Positions 11,901 to 21,660 of a stretch of DNA of 64,000 bases are shown here, piece by piece. Made by a program: the position numbers and the translations under genes. The stretch covers positions 1,630,308 to 1,694,307 of the forward strand of contig JAJEKB010021158.1 in the NCBI GenBank assembly GCA_022393335.1, given 5' to 3'. The notes beneath the pieces were generated by a model. It was not told the origin of the DNA. It worked only from the letters and a program-made list of their open reading frames with translations, and ran no database searches. This DNA comes from Macrotrachela quadricornifera. Lineage: Eukaryota; Rotifera; Eurotatoria; Philodinida; Philodinidae. Within the stretch, counting starts at the first letter, position 1, and each line of letters starts with the position of its first letter.

Positions 11901-13624
11901 CCCAAAAGTAATGGCAACGACACTTTATTACCACATTTTAAGGTTGATAAAAACTTCTTTTTACATAGGATGATAGAGCGGAAAAAGCTCGTTATTTCTA
12001 TGCTATGTGATCTTACTTCAGGTGATATCATAATAAAAAATTCCCAATAAGCCTAGTTTATCTAACATATGTCACAGTTTCAGAAGTACATATTGTCTTC
12101 AATAGCCATTCTTTTTTTCACTCTTTCCTCTCATCTCTTTCGAGACTTTAACGTTCATTGGGATTAGCATATCAAAAAATTGAAAATATATAAATAAGTA
12201 CAAGAGGTTTTATTTCATTAAATGTTCAAAGTAATGGCCCTGATTATCTATACACAATTCCATTCTTTGAATCCATTTATCGAACGTTTTTCTATACTCT
12301 TCTTTATCTAAAAAATACATGAATTTCGTTATAGGATTGTGTAACGATTCGGAGTCTGTTTGATCAAGTCGAACAACCAAAAATCACACGGAGACAGATT
12401 TGAAGAATTTGGTAGTTGTGGTGCTACGGTAATTCCTTCTGAATGAAGATAATCGAGCAGGTCTTTAGGAAAATGTAGTCCTCCGTTATCATGACGAAGT
12501 TTTATGGTATGAGTACTTGAGCGAGGTCTTTGTTTCTTGATTTCTTCGATAACAGGCTGCAAACAATTTTCCATGTAATATTGGTGATTGATAGTTTGTC
12601 CACGTTCGACACGATGAATTAGAAGAGGATCAGTTAATTTAAAGAAAATGCAGAATAGAGTTTTTGGAGCAAACTTATTTCGTGCAACTATTGTAGGTGG
12701 AAGATTGCCTTTTGCCACCCAAGCAGCATTGGAGACTTTTCGACCAGTTTGCTGATGGAAAAATCATGAATCATCATCCGTTATCACGTCAGACAAACGC
12801 CATCTTCCTTCTGTCGATCTTGACAGATTTTCTTTGCATAGTCGAATACGTTCACTCCGTTAACTGTTTGGGTATGTACCGAGCAGTAATTTTTCTAAGT
12901 TCCAGATGATCAGATAGTATTCTATGTAGAGTACCATAACTTAGATTAGTATATTTTTGTATTTCTGCTATTATAACATGAAGATATCACTAAAAATACT
13001 ACGAATTTCTTCAATATTTTCAGCAGTACTCTCAGTTATAGGCCTTCCGGATCGTTCTTCATCTTCAATTTCTTCTCGACCCTCATGAAACCATTGAGCC
13101 ATCTTCAATTGTTCGATAAGAAGGAGCTTTATCACCGAAAATAGTACGTAGTTCGTCGTGAATAGTTGTTGCTTCAAAGTTACGCGCAGTACACATTTTA
13201 ATGTAAAATCGAAAAATTTCTTTGTCCATTAAAAACAAAAATGAAGAGTAGTAAGAGTTGATTTAACTTAACTTCTTTCACCTTTTATAGAATAGAATAG
13301 CACATGACATGTGCGCAAAAGGACGCATGTATCTTTGAATAAATATGAGGAATGATAAAATCTCAGAAGAGCGAGAGCAAAGAATGAAGGAAAGAAGAAA
13401 AAAATCAAGAAAAGAATGTCTATTGAAGATAATATGTACTTCTGAAACCGCGACAAATGTTAGATAAACTAGACTTATTGGGAATTTTTTATTATGATAT
13501 CACCTGAAGTAAGATCAAATAGCATAGAAAGAACGAGCTTTTTTCGGTCTATCATTCTATGTAAAAAGAAGTTTTTATCAACCTTAATATGTGGTAATAA
13601 AATGTCGTTGCCACTACTTTTCGA
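11901..13624 (-). mobile_element. Mariner element with ~240-bp terminal inverted repeats
   Basis: Long inverted repeats run from 11901 to about 12145 and from about 13375 to 13624. They share CAAAAGTAATGGCAACGAC-type tips and internal words such as TCAGGTGATATCATAATAAA and TAGATAAACTAG. TA flanks both ends (11899-11900 and 13625-13626). A decayed mariner transposase lies between them on the minus strand. Most mariners have ~30-bp repeats, so the arms are unusually long. The arms have diverged by several percent, so this is not a recent insertion. Confidence 0.85.
12210..13196 (-). pseudogene. Mariner transposase, frameshifted
   Basis: Reading from 13196, the ORF is about 329 codons, close to a mariner transposase (~345 aa), but is broken by frameshifts and stops. 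The N-terminal HTH region has WFHEGREEIEDEERSGRP, typical of mariner. Next comes YGTLHRILSDHLELRK, then the catalytic part with AAWVAKGNLPPT, QTINHQYYMENCLQPV, RHDN (second Asp) and LSPCDFWLFDLIKQ (third Asp of the DDD triad). In another frame the C terminus gives FDKWIQRMELCIDNQGHYFE. The longest intact piece is 12329-12718. It cannot make active transposase as it stands. Confidence 0.85.
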
Positions 13625-13638
13625 TAGTCCTATGTAGA

Positions 13639-13945
13639 GGCAACTTCGTTCGATGATCCAAGAAATGAGTAACATTCGAAAGCGACATTCCAAGGAATTG
13701 AAACAATGAAGTGACAAAAGGAATTCGATAGATTGTCAAATGGCTGAACAATTGAATAAAATAATTCTAAAAGTCAATTGAGTCGAACAAGAACTGATCG
13801 CATTCAAGAAAGAAAAGGCGTAACTTGACAAGCGTGTGTAGCGAATCTAACAGGATCTGAGAAAAACTTCACTGAGCAAATCAGAACAGAACGATTTGAA
13901 AATGCAGAAAAGAGATACGAAAACGGATCGCGACTCAATCAATAC
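13639..13945 (+). pseudogene. Possible decayed coiled-coil coding remnant
   Basis: One plus-strand frame reads as charged, heptad-like protein (RQLRSMIQEMSNIRKRHSKE, then QMAEQLNKIILKV, VEQELIAFKKEKA, SKSEQNDLKMQKRD) interrupted by five or so stops. The amino-acid make-up looks like a former coiled coil more than random AT-rich translation, but no family is recognised. It directly abuts the right end of the mariner. Confidence 0.25.
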
Positions 13946-14072
13946 AATAACATTTATTGCTATCACAGCTCCGAATATGTTCATAAAAATGAGTGAAAAG
14001 CATATTGATTACATAAAAATAAGCGAAAGAAATGTGTGTGGTTGTCATTGACTGGATTAATGTTATGAAAGA

Positions 14073-16856
14073 TCATCGAAGACGAAATCTTTGCACTCGA
14101 CTATTGTAATAATCCGAAACATAGATATACGTTTCATTCGGATCAAGAGCCACATCACCTGGACCGTTAAGAAGTTGACTAGTACGGCCTGCTGTACCAT
14201 TTATGCTGCCGGCTACAACCGATCCTTGCGCTGCACCAATTGTCCATTTCATAATACGATGATTTCCATAGTCAGCAATATAGAGAGTTTGGCCATCGCG
14301 TGTGACCCAAACACCTGACGGATCATTCAGCTGGTTCAAGGCTGCTCCTCGACCATGATTACCTGCCACCGTCACCCCTGTTCCGTTACCTCCGATCATA
14401 AATCGCTGAATCCGATCGTTTCTCGAGTCGACGACATAGAGAGCACTTTGATTCTCGTCCAAATGAATAAATCGGGGCCAACTGAATGCATTATTGCTTG
14501 AACCGACAGTTGCCCTTTGTCCAGCAAAGAGCACACCGGTTGTTGCATTCGGTGCCCATTTCACCACCATGGCACAATAACCCGTCACTACATAGATATT
14601 GCCAGACCGATCAGCCGCTATGCCATAAGTCATGTAGAGTCCGGTGAACTGACAAGAATCCGTTGATTGTCCCGCGGCTGGAAAACTTCTTATGTTTATT
14701 CCATCTCGTTGAATGAATACAGTACCGCCGGCAGAACTAAAATCGGACATATAGATGGTACCCGAACCATCGACGAACACGTCCGAAGGATAAACAGGTC
14801 CGGTAGATAGAAGCGAGAGTCCGATGCGCGTGAACAGCGGAAAAGCTTGAAACTTGGCACCATCAGCATCGGCAACATAGAGAGTTCCATCGGATTGTGA
14901 AACGTAAATACCCCAAGGACCGTTGAGCGAGATTGAGCTTCCATCTGTAGTACCATTGCAATAGCCGGCCACTGTCTGACCAACGCCTATAGCTGGAGCT
15001 ACAACAATAAAGCAAGATATACCACTCTGATAGATGTCATATGATTGAATCAATCAACAAAAACAACATCTAGTTGCAAGTTGGTGCTCAAGTCCACAGA
15101 CATTCTCATCATCGTATTTCTAATTATGCTACCCCGTACTAAAAAAAAAATGCTCATGGCATTTTTCTAGTCGATAATATAATTGATATATAATATAAGT
15201 AACGGTCATCCTATGGATTTGTTGACCCTTTGCTGAAAGAAATATTTCACTACTACGTTTAAGTTAACTTTCAGTGATATCATGTAAGATATTTTTATCC
15301 TTGATTCCATATATAAATATAATGCCAGTAGAAAATTTTTTCAACTAGTACTCACTTTATTAAAGAGAAACTTTGCTAAGACAATACGCTATCCCAGCTT
15401 AATACTTATTATCCTCCTAATCACATTATAGTGACGACTATTGTTTATTCTTTTAACAATCAATTCATCACCTATCCATTACTATCTTTCTTTAGGTACT
15501 ACTTGCGTGACCAACCATGAGGAAACTAACTCCGAACTCAAACTCTCCATCTTTGATTACCGTCGGTTAAAATTTCGCAAAAACGAATAATACTAATTAT
15601 TAATTAACTATTGAACTAATTAATATTAAAAATCGGACTTCAGATTTGGATTCCCCATCTCCCTTTACTTTTAGTCTTGTTCTTTAGAAAACATAATTAA
15701 TTATTAACTGATTATCAATTAATTAAAACTGACCTCAGATTTGAACTTTCTATCTCCGATTACCTTTGGTCAAATTTTATGCAAAATAACCATTATGTTT
15801 TCACATCATTTTTGGACTAATCAGTGAAGTGCGGAGACACAAGCAAGCAAACAAACAATTTATTCTTGCAAGACTCTTCTCTACGAGAAAGAGAATAATA
15901 GCAACTGAAAAAAAAATAGTAGTGAAAGAGAGATTTTTTCTAGGTGGTCTTCCGCTGCCACTTTTTTTCTCTCTGTCTGCCGCTAAAATAACAGGAATAT
16001 ATCTCAACTTCTTTTGCTCCTCATTCCTATTTGACATTCAAACTCATTCAATGGCTGAAACGAAAGCACATGAAAAATAACGGTGAAATGTATCTACCCT
16101 CTGGAAAGAAGTAGTTTCAGTCTTTTTTTACCAATAAATAGCATATTTTCTGAAAAACGGTTAACTATCCACATCAAAACATCTCGATCTTTGCAAACAT
16201 CCCTTTTTCTTTCTTTCGTCGTGAATTAGGATTCCCAATGCTCAATTGAATATTGTTGTTGATTTAAAAGAGAACTTCAAATGAACACAAAATTCAGGTA
16301 ACATACTGTATGAGCATCGATAGGTATGATCACAAGTCGGTTGACAAGTGAGATTGAGATCTGATCGGCAAGCACTCGAATGTGAACAAATTTGACCTCG
16401 AAAAAGTTGCATTAAACATATCGAACCATTCCAGAACGTATTTGAAGGACATTGACAGGTGGAACTGTTTGGGTCACAAGTTTCGTATCGACTTCTAGCA
16501 CATTTGTCACACGATTGATTGTGGCTATTGACGTAAGTGCTGGCTGAAATTTTAATAGTACCAACGAATGATCGGGGCTTCGAAGGGGAAGCAACAATTG
16601 AACCTGTGGTTCCATCAGCATCCCACAAGCGACATTGTCGTAAATCATAATCGAAGTCAAACGTTCGACAATCGATACGTTTGTTACACTCAAGTTGGCA
16701 GTATAACAGCTTTTTAACCGTGCAAGTGAGGACGGGAGAATGAGAACTATCGGCAGGAATAAACTCCCAGCCTTGACCACTGATACTTGCTATAGATTGA
16801 TCTTGACTACTGGATCGAATGGAGATCAATAAACCAACAACAAGAAACACAAACAT
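14073..16856 (-). CDS. Secreted PAN/apple, Cys-rich and NHL-repeat protein
   Basis: Two exons, 16856-16307 and 14998-14073, join in frame (split codon A|CT) across GTATGT...TTGTTGTAG and give 491 aa. Residues 1-20 form a hydrophobic signal or anchor (MFVFLVVGLLISI). Residues about 25-105 resemble a PAN/apple domain (CQLECNKRIDCRTFDFDY, CRLWDADG). Residues about 112-183 are an EB/EGF-like Cys-rich stretch (CDKCARSRYETC, CQCPSNTFWNGSIC). The rest is six NHL-type beta-propeller blades such as GIYVSQSDGTLYVADADG, VWVTRDGQTLYIADYGNHRI and VALDPNETYIYVSDYYNSRV. It is likely an extracellular binding protein; ligand unknown. The frame stays open upstream of the ATG to an acceptor (TTTGTTTCAG) at about 16883, so a first exon may lie further upstream. 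The 1.3-kb intron is far longer than most here. Confidence 0.75.
15525..15790. repeat. Three degenerate ~100-bp tandem units inside the NHL gene intron
   Basis: The pattern (C/T)(T/C)GA(A/C)(C/T)TCA(G/A)ATTT..., then CCATCT(T/C)..GATTACC, then an AATTAATTATTAACT block occurs three times, starting near 15528, 15632 and 15728. Copies differ at many sites. The last is truncated. This helps explain the unusual intron length. Confidence 0.55.
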
Positions 16857-17789
16857 TTGTCGAATGGATATCGCCAGAATTTCTGAAACAAATGTACGAG
16901 AAAAATAGTTTCTATTATTATTTTTCTGTTATATATATATATTCAACTGAGACGCGCTGTATGATTCTTGTGATATTTTATTCTTTTTTCTTGTTGTTCA
17001 CAACGGAAGCAATTATTGTTCGAGCGAAAAATTATATTTTCCATCAACAGAACTTGTAATAAAACACTGCTAGGAGAAATTTTCTTCCTTAAAAAGTGTT
17101 GAATTGTTGGAATATTCAAGAAAATCATTAATATGCTGAGCATAGAACGTCGAGAAAAGAAACACATCACGAGGCATTCAGTAACTGAAAAGAGATCATC
17201 GTCAATATCACTGCGATGAATAAAAAGACAATGATATCTTAAAAAATAGCGATCTGTAGTATCAACGTCTGGAATGTTTGCTAGTTCGTTTCCGGTCCAT
17301 CGTGACACACAACAGCATCAGCAAAAAAAATGATTTTCTTTGTCGATAGTTTTTCTACACACATGTGCGTCATTTCAATAATATTATTGCGCTGAGAAAG
17401 CTACATCTTGACAAAAAGCAAAAAAACTTGCTTTTTTAATTAGTAATACATAGAAAAGAATTTGGCGAGAAGCTGTTTGTGAGCGTTCATGAAAAAGTGT
17501 ATGATATGTGCTGGGATGAGTGAGAAAGAACTAGAAAAACAATTTCATTTTTAGCTAAGAAAATCGGATTAGAAATGCCGTAGACAATAGAGCTTCTCGA
17601 ACACTATCTGTGCTAAAATGACAGATAATGTACTCGACGAAGTAATAGCAAATTCACGTTTAATTCAATCAGAAGCAGTGAGAATCCGATAAAAATCTCG
17701 TGTTCACTGGATGTGTGACATCATTCATGAGTTTGTAGGAACCGTTTCATTGAATACACGAATACATGAATGCTTGATATATTACGTAC
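16857..17789. other. No clear gene; upstream flank of the NHL-repeat gene
   Basis: Base composition is less AT-rich than elsewhere. A minus-strand open frame at 16943-17308 starts only at GTG and matches nothing I recognise. A minus-strand acceptor-like CATTTTAG followed by ~55 open bases lies near 17625 and could belong to the decayed gene to the right. Confidence 0.35.
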
Positions 17790-18023
17790 CCTGTACACAT
17801 TGACGCTATACTCATCCTGTTTTCATTGAAGTCAGACATTAGTCGATCAGAAAGTCTCTCAAATGTAACACGCGCAATATCCGTCTTCACTCGATTTGCG
17901 CCCATGTCAAAGTATCTAGAAAAGACAAACTTCGTTTTGCGACAACAGACAAGTTTTATTGTACCCCATGTACCGCGAAAGCGAGCTGCGTCTCCTGTGG
18001 CTTCAGATGAACGAGCATTTGTG
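17790..18023 (-). other. Candidate unassigned minus-strand exon
   Basis: A minus-strand frame is open for about 78 codons and ends at a strong donor (GG|GTACGT at 17790). It reads ARSSEATGDAARFRGTWGT..., SRYFDMGANRVKTDIARV, ERLSDRLMSDFNEN. Codons are balanced in GC, like the neighbouring NHL gene. No upstream acceptor is visible: the frame closes with TAA and there is no AG between. It may be a damaged exon of the same locus as the M13 remnant. Family not recognised. Confidence 0.3.
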
Positions 18024-18320
18024 ATGATTGATTACAGAATCAATTTGTATAACATTTGGAACAAAAATGAGAAAAGACTACTGAAGAAAACGAAAATTGT
18101 GAATTTCAGTATATTAATGAAAGATCGGAATACTTAGAAGACTAAGCTATTGTGTTGATTTAGCCCGAGCAATAGACAAAAAAAATCAAATACGGAATTC
18201 TTCCATGTTGTACCGTGCTAGTTGCACCAGACTATACGGTTCGTTCCGATGACGATGATAAAAGAACATTTGCAAACAATGAGATAATCAATGACAAACA
18301 AAAAGCTACCTAGTCCTTAC

Positions 18321-18760
18321 CGGCAATAGAGTTGTCCAGCCAAGTCTACAGCATTGTCATTGCGCTTTGAGTATCGCCTGGCTACGAGATTGAAAAACAA
18401 ATTGTTTGTTTATTCTCGGGAACTATCAATATTTCATATTTTCAAGTAGTGTGTTACAGACGAACTTGTAAAAATTATCACACGGATCAACTGTTTTATC
18501 AATATTATCGAGCAGCTCGTTAGCTAGAGACAAAAGAGTATTCACTTTGTTTACAATTCCAATCGAACTGCTTTGATGCAGGGCGAAGTCAAACACGAAT
18601 CATTATTGTTGTATTCTAAAAGCATAATTAACAAATCGAATTCAAGTTTGATGATTTCTCCTCGATCATATTAAATATTTATACCTGCCATCGTTTGATG
18701 ATCCAAACGTAGAATACTTTCGGCTGCGATTTTAAAAACTTTTCGGATCGCAATAGTCGA
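18321..18760 (-). pseudogene. M13 (neprilysin/ECE-type) peptidase N-terminal remnant
   Basis: Minus-strand exon-like pieces: 18760-18685 (open, donor GTATAA), 18615-18569 (NNNDSCLTSPCIKA), 18523-18458 (NELLDNIDKTVDPCDNFYKF) and 18381-18321. The signature TVDPCDNFYKFVC after a CxxPxCIKA segment is the conserved start of the M13 ectodomain. The junction between the second and third pieces is one base off a usable GT donor (GCAGTTCG where GCAG|GT.. would be needed). No HExxH catalytic motif is found in the window, so this is a truncated or decayed copy. M13 enzymes are membrane-anchored zinc peptidases that trim peptides. Confidence 0.55.
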
Positions 18761-18850
18761 CTACAACGATAACAGAACAAATTGTACATACAGTATTACG
18801 ATCGATTGAGAACACTCTTTCTGTTATGATTCATCACAGGTTCGATTCAT

Positions 18851-18867
18851 CCTCTCTCTCTCTCTCT
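18851..18867. repeat. CT microsatellite
   Basis: Seventeen-base CT-alternating run just left of the first foldback element. Confidence 0.8.
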
Positions 18868-18934
18868 ACACTGTAAAAAAATGCGTAGAATAATAAACAT
18901 TTAAAAGATTTGGGAAACTGCAACGTAGCCTAGA

Positions 18935-19435
18935 CTCTTTTTTTTACTTTTTAGTAAGAACAGATGTTGGATTAATTGTTTTATACTATTCTGAAGCATG
19001 TTTGATGGAATCTTGTCTTATACAAGAAAAAATGTTCATGGATTTATTGTTCAAGAACAAATATAAATCTTATCTGGCAAATGCTTGAAAAAAAACTTCT
19101 TATTTTTGATCGTTTATTCCTTTTATAAGAAAACCAGTATTCCAGCAATCGTGTTTTTGCTGTTTTGAAGTGTATAAGATGGTATTATTTGAAATTGAAA
19201 TGTATCAAGACTAATATCCATGATAGTATTAAAGTACAAAAGAGCAACATAAAATTGGTAGAATACTGGTTTTCTTATAACAGAAATAAACGATCAAAAA
19301 CAAGAAGTTATGTTTCATCTGAAACAGCTAATCCATTAACATTTTTTTCTTATATAAAACAAAACTTCATCAAACATGCTTCAAAATAGTAAAAAATATT
19401 AATTCAATATCTGTTCTTATCAAAAAGTAAAAACA
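18935..19435. mobile_element. Foldback-type inverted repeat element, ~500 bp
   Basis: The left arm (about 18935-19170) and right arm (about 19230-19435) are imperfect inverted copies. Shared words include TTTACTTTTT.(A/G)TAAGAACAGAT, GAAGCATGTTTGATG, TTTTTGATCGTTTATT and TATAAGAAAACCAGTATTC. The open frame 19165-19389 is only the mirror of the left arm and is not a gene. No transposase and no clear target duplication seen. Confidence 0.7.
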
Positions 19436-19699
19436 AATTTAGAAAAGCGAGCTATTTTCTAGACACCCTGTAGGAGTGATCTTCTAAACCTTTAAAAAGG
19501 ATTTAGGAAGGGTATATTATTCTCGTTAACTCATATTCGATTTTGAGAAAATGCAATGAAAACTAAATCGTTTAAGGATCTATAAGATCCATCTTATAAT
19601 CTAAAACGGACTATTAGAATGAACGGGAGTATAGAGTGATTATTATTATCTCTTATATATGGAGAAAAAGTATGTTTTGTATTACGATGGTTAAAAGAG

Positions 19700-20298
19700 G
19701 AATCTATTTCTATAGCTCAACTTAACAAAAGAATTGAATCTTTATCTATATCTTAACTAAGCGAAGAAATAAGAATTTTTTTCTATGTCTTAACTAAACG
19801 AAACAATACGAATTTTTCGCTATATTTCAACTAAACAAAAATAATTAGAATCTATTTTTATATATCAACTAGATGAAAAAGAAAGAATCTTTTTTTATAT
19901 TTCAACTAAACGAAGAAGTAAGAAGCTTTTTATACGTCTTAGCTAAACAGAAAAAAGAATTTTTTCTATATCTTAACTAAACGGAAACAAAAGGAATCTA
20001 TTTCTGTTACCTAACTGAACAAAAAAAGAAAAATCTATTTCTATATCCCAACTAAACAAACATTAAGATCTATTTCCATATCTGAAATAAATGAAGAAAT
20101 AATATTTCTTTTCTAAGTTTTAACTAAATAAAAAATAATAATCTGTTCCTATATCTCAACCAAGCAAAAAAACTAGAATGTGTTTCTATAATTTCACTGA
20201 ACGAATAACGAATAGCTTTGTATATCTCAGGTGAACGAAAACATTAGAGTTTATTTCTATATCTCGACTAAAAAACAATAAGAATTTTCTCGATTAGG
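19700..20298. repeat. Degenerate minisatellite, ~16 units of ~37 bp
   Basis: The unit reads roughly TATCT(C/T)AACTAAACGAA followed by AA(A/T)AA(T/G)AAGAATCTATTTC. It repeats about sixteen times with 33-39-bp spacing. Units differ by substitutions and small indels, so the array is old. No ORF persists through it. Confidence 0.75.
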
Positions 20299-20504
20299 AA
20301 AAAATGATCTATACGCGACGACTGTAACTAATAATGCAGGTATCTGTATTGTAAATGAATAAGATTAGACATTTTTACAAGTAATGTTCATCGACTGTTG
20401 ATTCACTTGGCTCTAGACTGACACAATAAGGTTGTCTATATAATAGCTCATAGATGTGAACGGGAATCCAATATGTGTGGTTGCGTGTAACATAATAACT
20501 TGAT

Positions 20505-21190
20505 TATAGTATTCGTCTAGTAACTATAGTTGCAACAGTTGTGGAGAAGATCATAAAGATCACCGCGTCATTATGATTTAAATTAGTCCACCAGTATTGG
20601 TTAAAAATGATGATCATTGTTTAATTATTCATTTTGACTAACTCATTATTCAATGTTATATCAACAACTAGCTGCTTTGTCAATTAATTAGAATTTTACA
20701 AGTGAATTTGGACATCGAATTATGATAAACAGAAATCATATCCTTTAAATAATTTCATGACTCTTTGTTTGAGTTTATATTGCCTCTCTATAAGCATTTT
20801 TTGCATGCGTATTAATATCGATGCCCAATCGTGAGAAAAATACTACTCATATACGGAAACCCTTTACATCCAGTGTCATGAACTGTTATGTATATAACCG
20901 TTTGACAGCTACTATTTTATTTAAAACGTTTTTATATTTTATTGCGAACTATAATGATATTGTAAACAACAATGCGATTTTTTATATGATTTTTATTTAT
21001 TATAATTTTATGTTCACATTCACTTATAAAATTCGAATTTATTGATAAAGCATCTAATTGTTGATGTAGCGTTGAACAACAATCCAATCAAAACAAATAA
21101 TTAAACAGTGATTGTCATTTTTAATCAAAAATGATCATTTAATTTAAATCATAGTGATTAAATGATTATTATAATCTTCTCCATGTTTAT
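20505..21190. mobile_element. Second foldback-type inverted repeat, ~680 bp
   Basis: The left arm (about 20540-20750) reappears inverted at about 20965-21185. Matching words include GGAGAAGAT, TATGATTTAAATTA, TGTTTAATTATT, AACAA(C/T)TAG(C/A)TGCTTT and GAATTTTA(C/T)AAGTGAAT. About 20% divergence. The open frame at 20821-21045 lies across the centre and right arm and is not convincing as a gene. Confidence 0.65.
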
Positions 21191-21529
21191 TTGAACTATC
21201 TTCGAACTATAGCTTCGAATGGTCATTTGTACCATATTTCAATGGTCATTTTGACCGCGTTATCGACAGATAGACAGACATAGATAAATTTCGTTTTCTA
21301 GATCCTATTCTTTTAGTCTAGGGAATATATGTAAGCTATTATTTTCAAAGAACACACTCTTCAAAGTTTTACATAGCGCCTCATAAGAACATTTCAAAAC
21401 GTAAGAGCCTAACGTTTCAGAAATAAAGAAATGTAAGCCACTCGGTAATATAAAATAACATTGCACAACCAAATAATATCATAGAATTTTCCTCATCTAC
21501 AGGTTCTATGTTAAAAAGAATATGATCTA

Positions 21530-21660
21530 AATAAAATAAAAAATATGTTAGGAAATAAAGGATCTCCAAGCCGAAAGCCTATTTCAAAATCCATTGTTTC
21601 ATGTATTATAAACTTTATATAAGGATAACGTATGCACGATTGCAAATCTTTATTAGACGT
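21530..21660 (-). pseudogene. LINE-type reverse transcriptase remnant
   Basis: The minus strand reads IRYPYIKFIIHETMDFEIGF followed by RLGDPLFPNIFFILF. This resembles the RT segment just before the YxDD motif in non-LTR elements (usually ...G(V/L)RQGDPLSP.LF). Further down, NSMILFGCAMLFYITEWLTF sits where the ...L.YADD.. motif would be, without the aspartates. Only a fragment remains, with stops around it. Confidence 0.45.

Noticed and set aside
13475..13717. 80-codon minus-strand frame
   Set aside because: It is mostly the right inverted repeat of the mariner element and has no protein motif.
16943..17308. Minus-strand 121-codon open frame upstream of the NHL gene
   Set aside because: It starts only with GTG, has no in-frame ATG near the start, no motif and a Lys/Phe/Ile-rich C terminus typical of AT-rich chance frames.
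18838..18856. GGTTCGATTC, resembling a tRNA B box
   Set aside because: No matching A box or acceptor/anticodon stems can be folded around it.
19165..19389. 74-codon plus-strand frame
   Set aside because: It lies across the centre and right arm of a foldback repeat and mirrors the left arm.
20821..21045. 74-codon plus-strand frame rich in Tyr, Phe and Ile
   Set aside because: It spans the centre and arm of the 20.5-21.2-kb foldback; composition is background-like.
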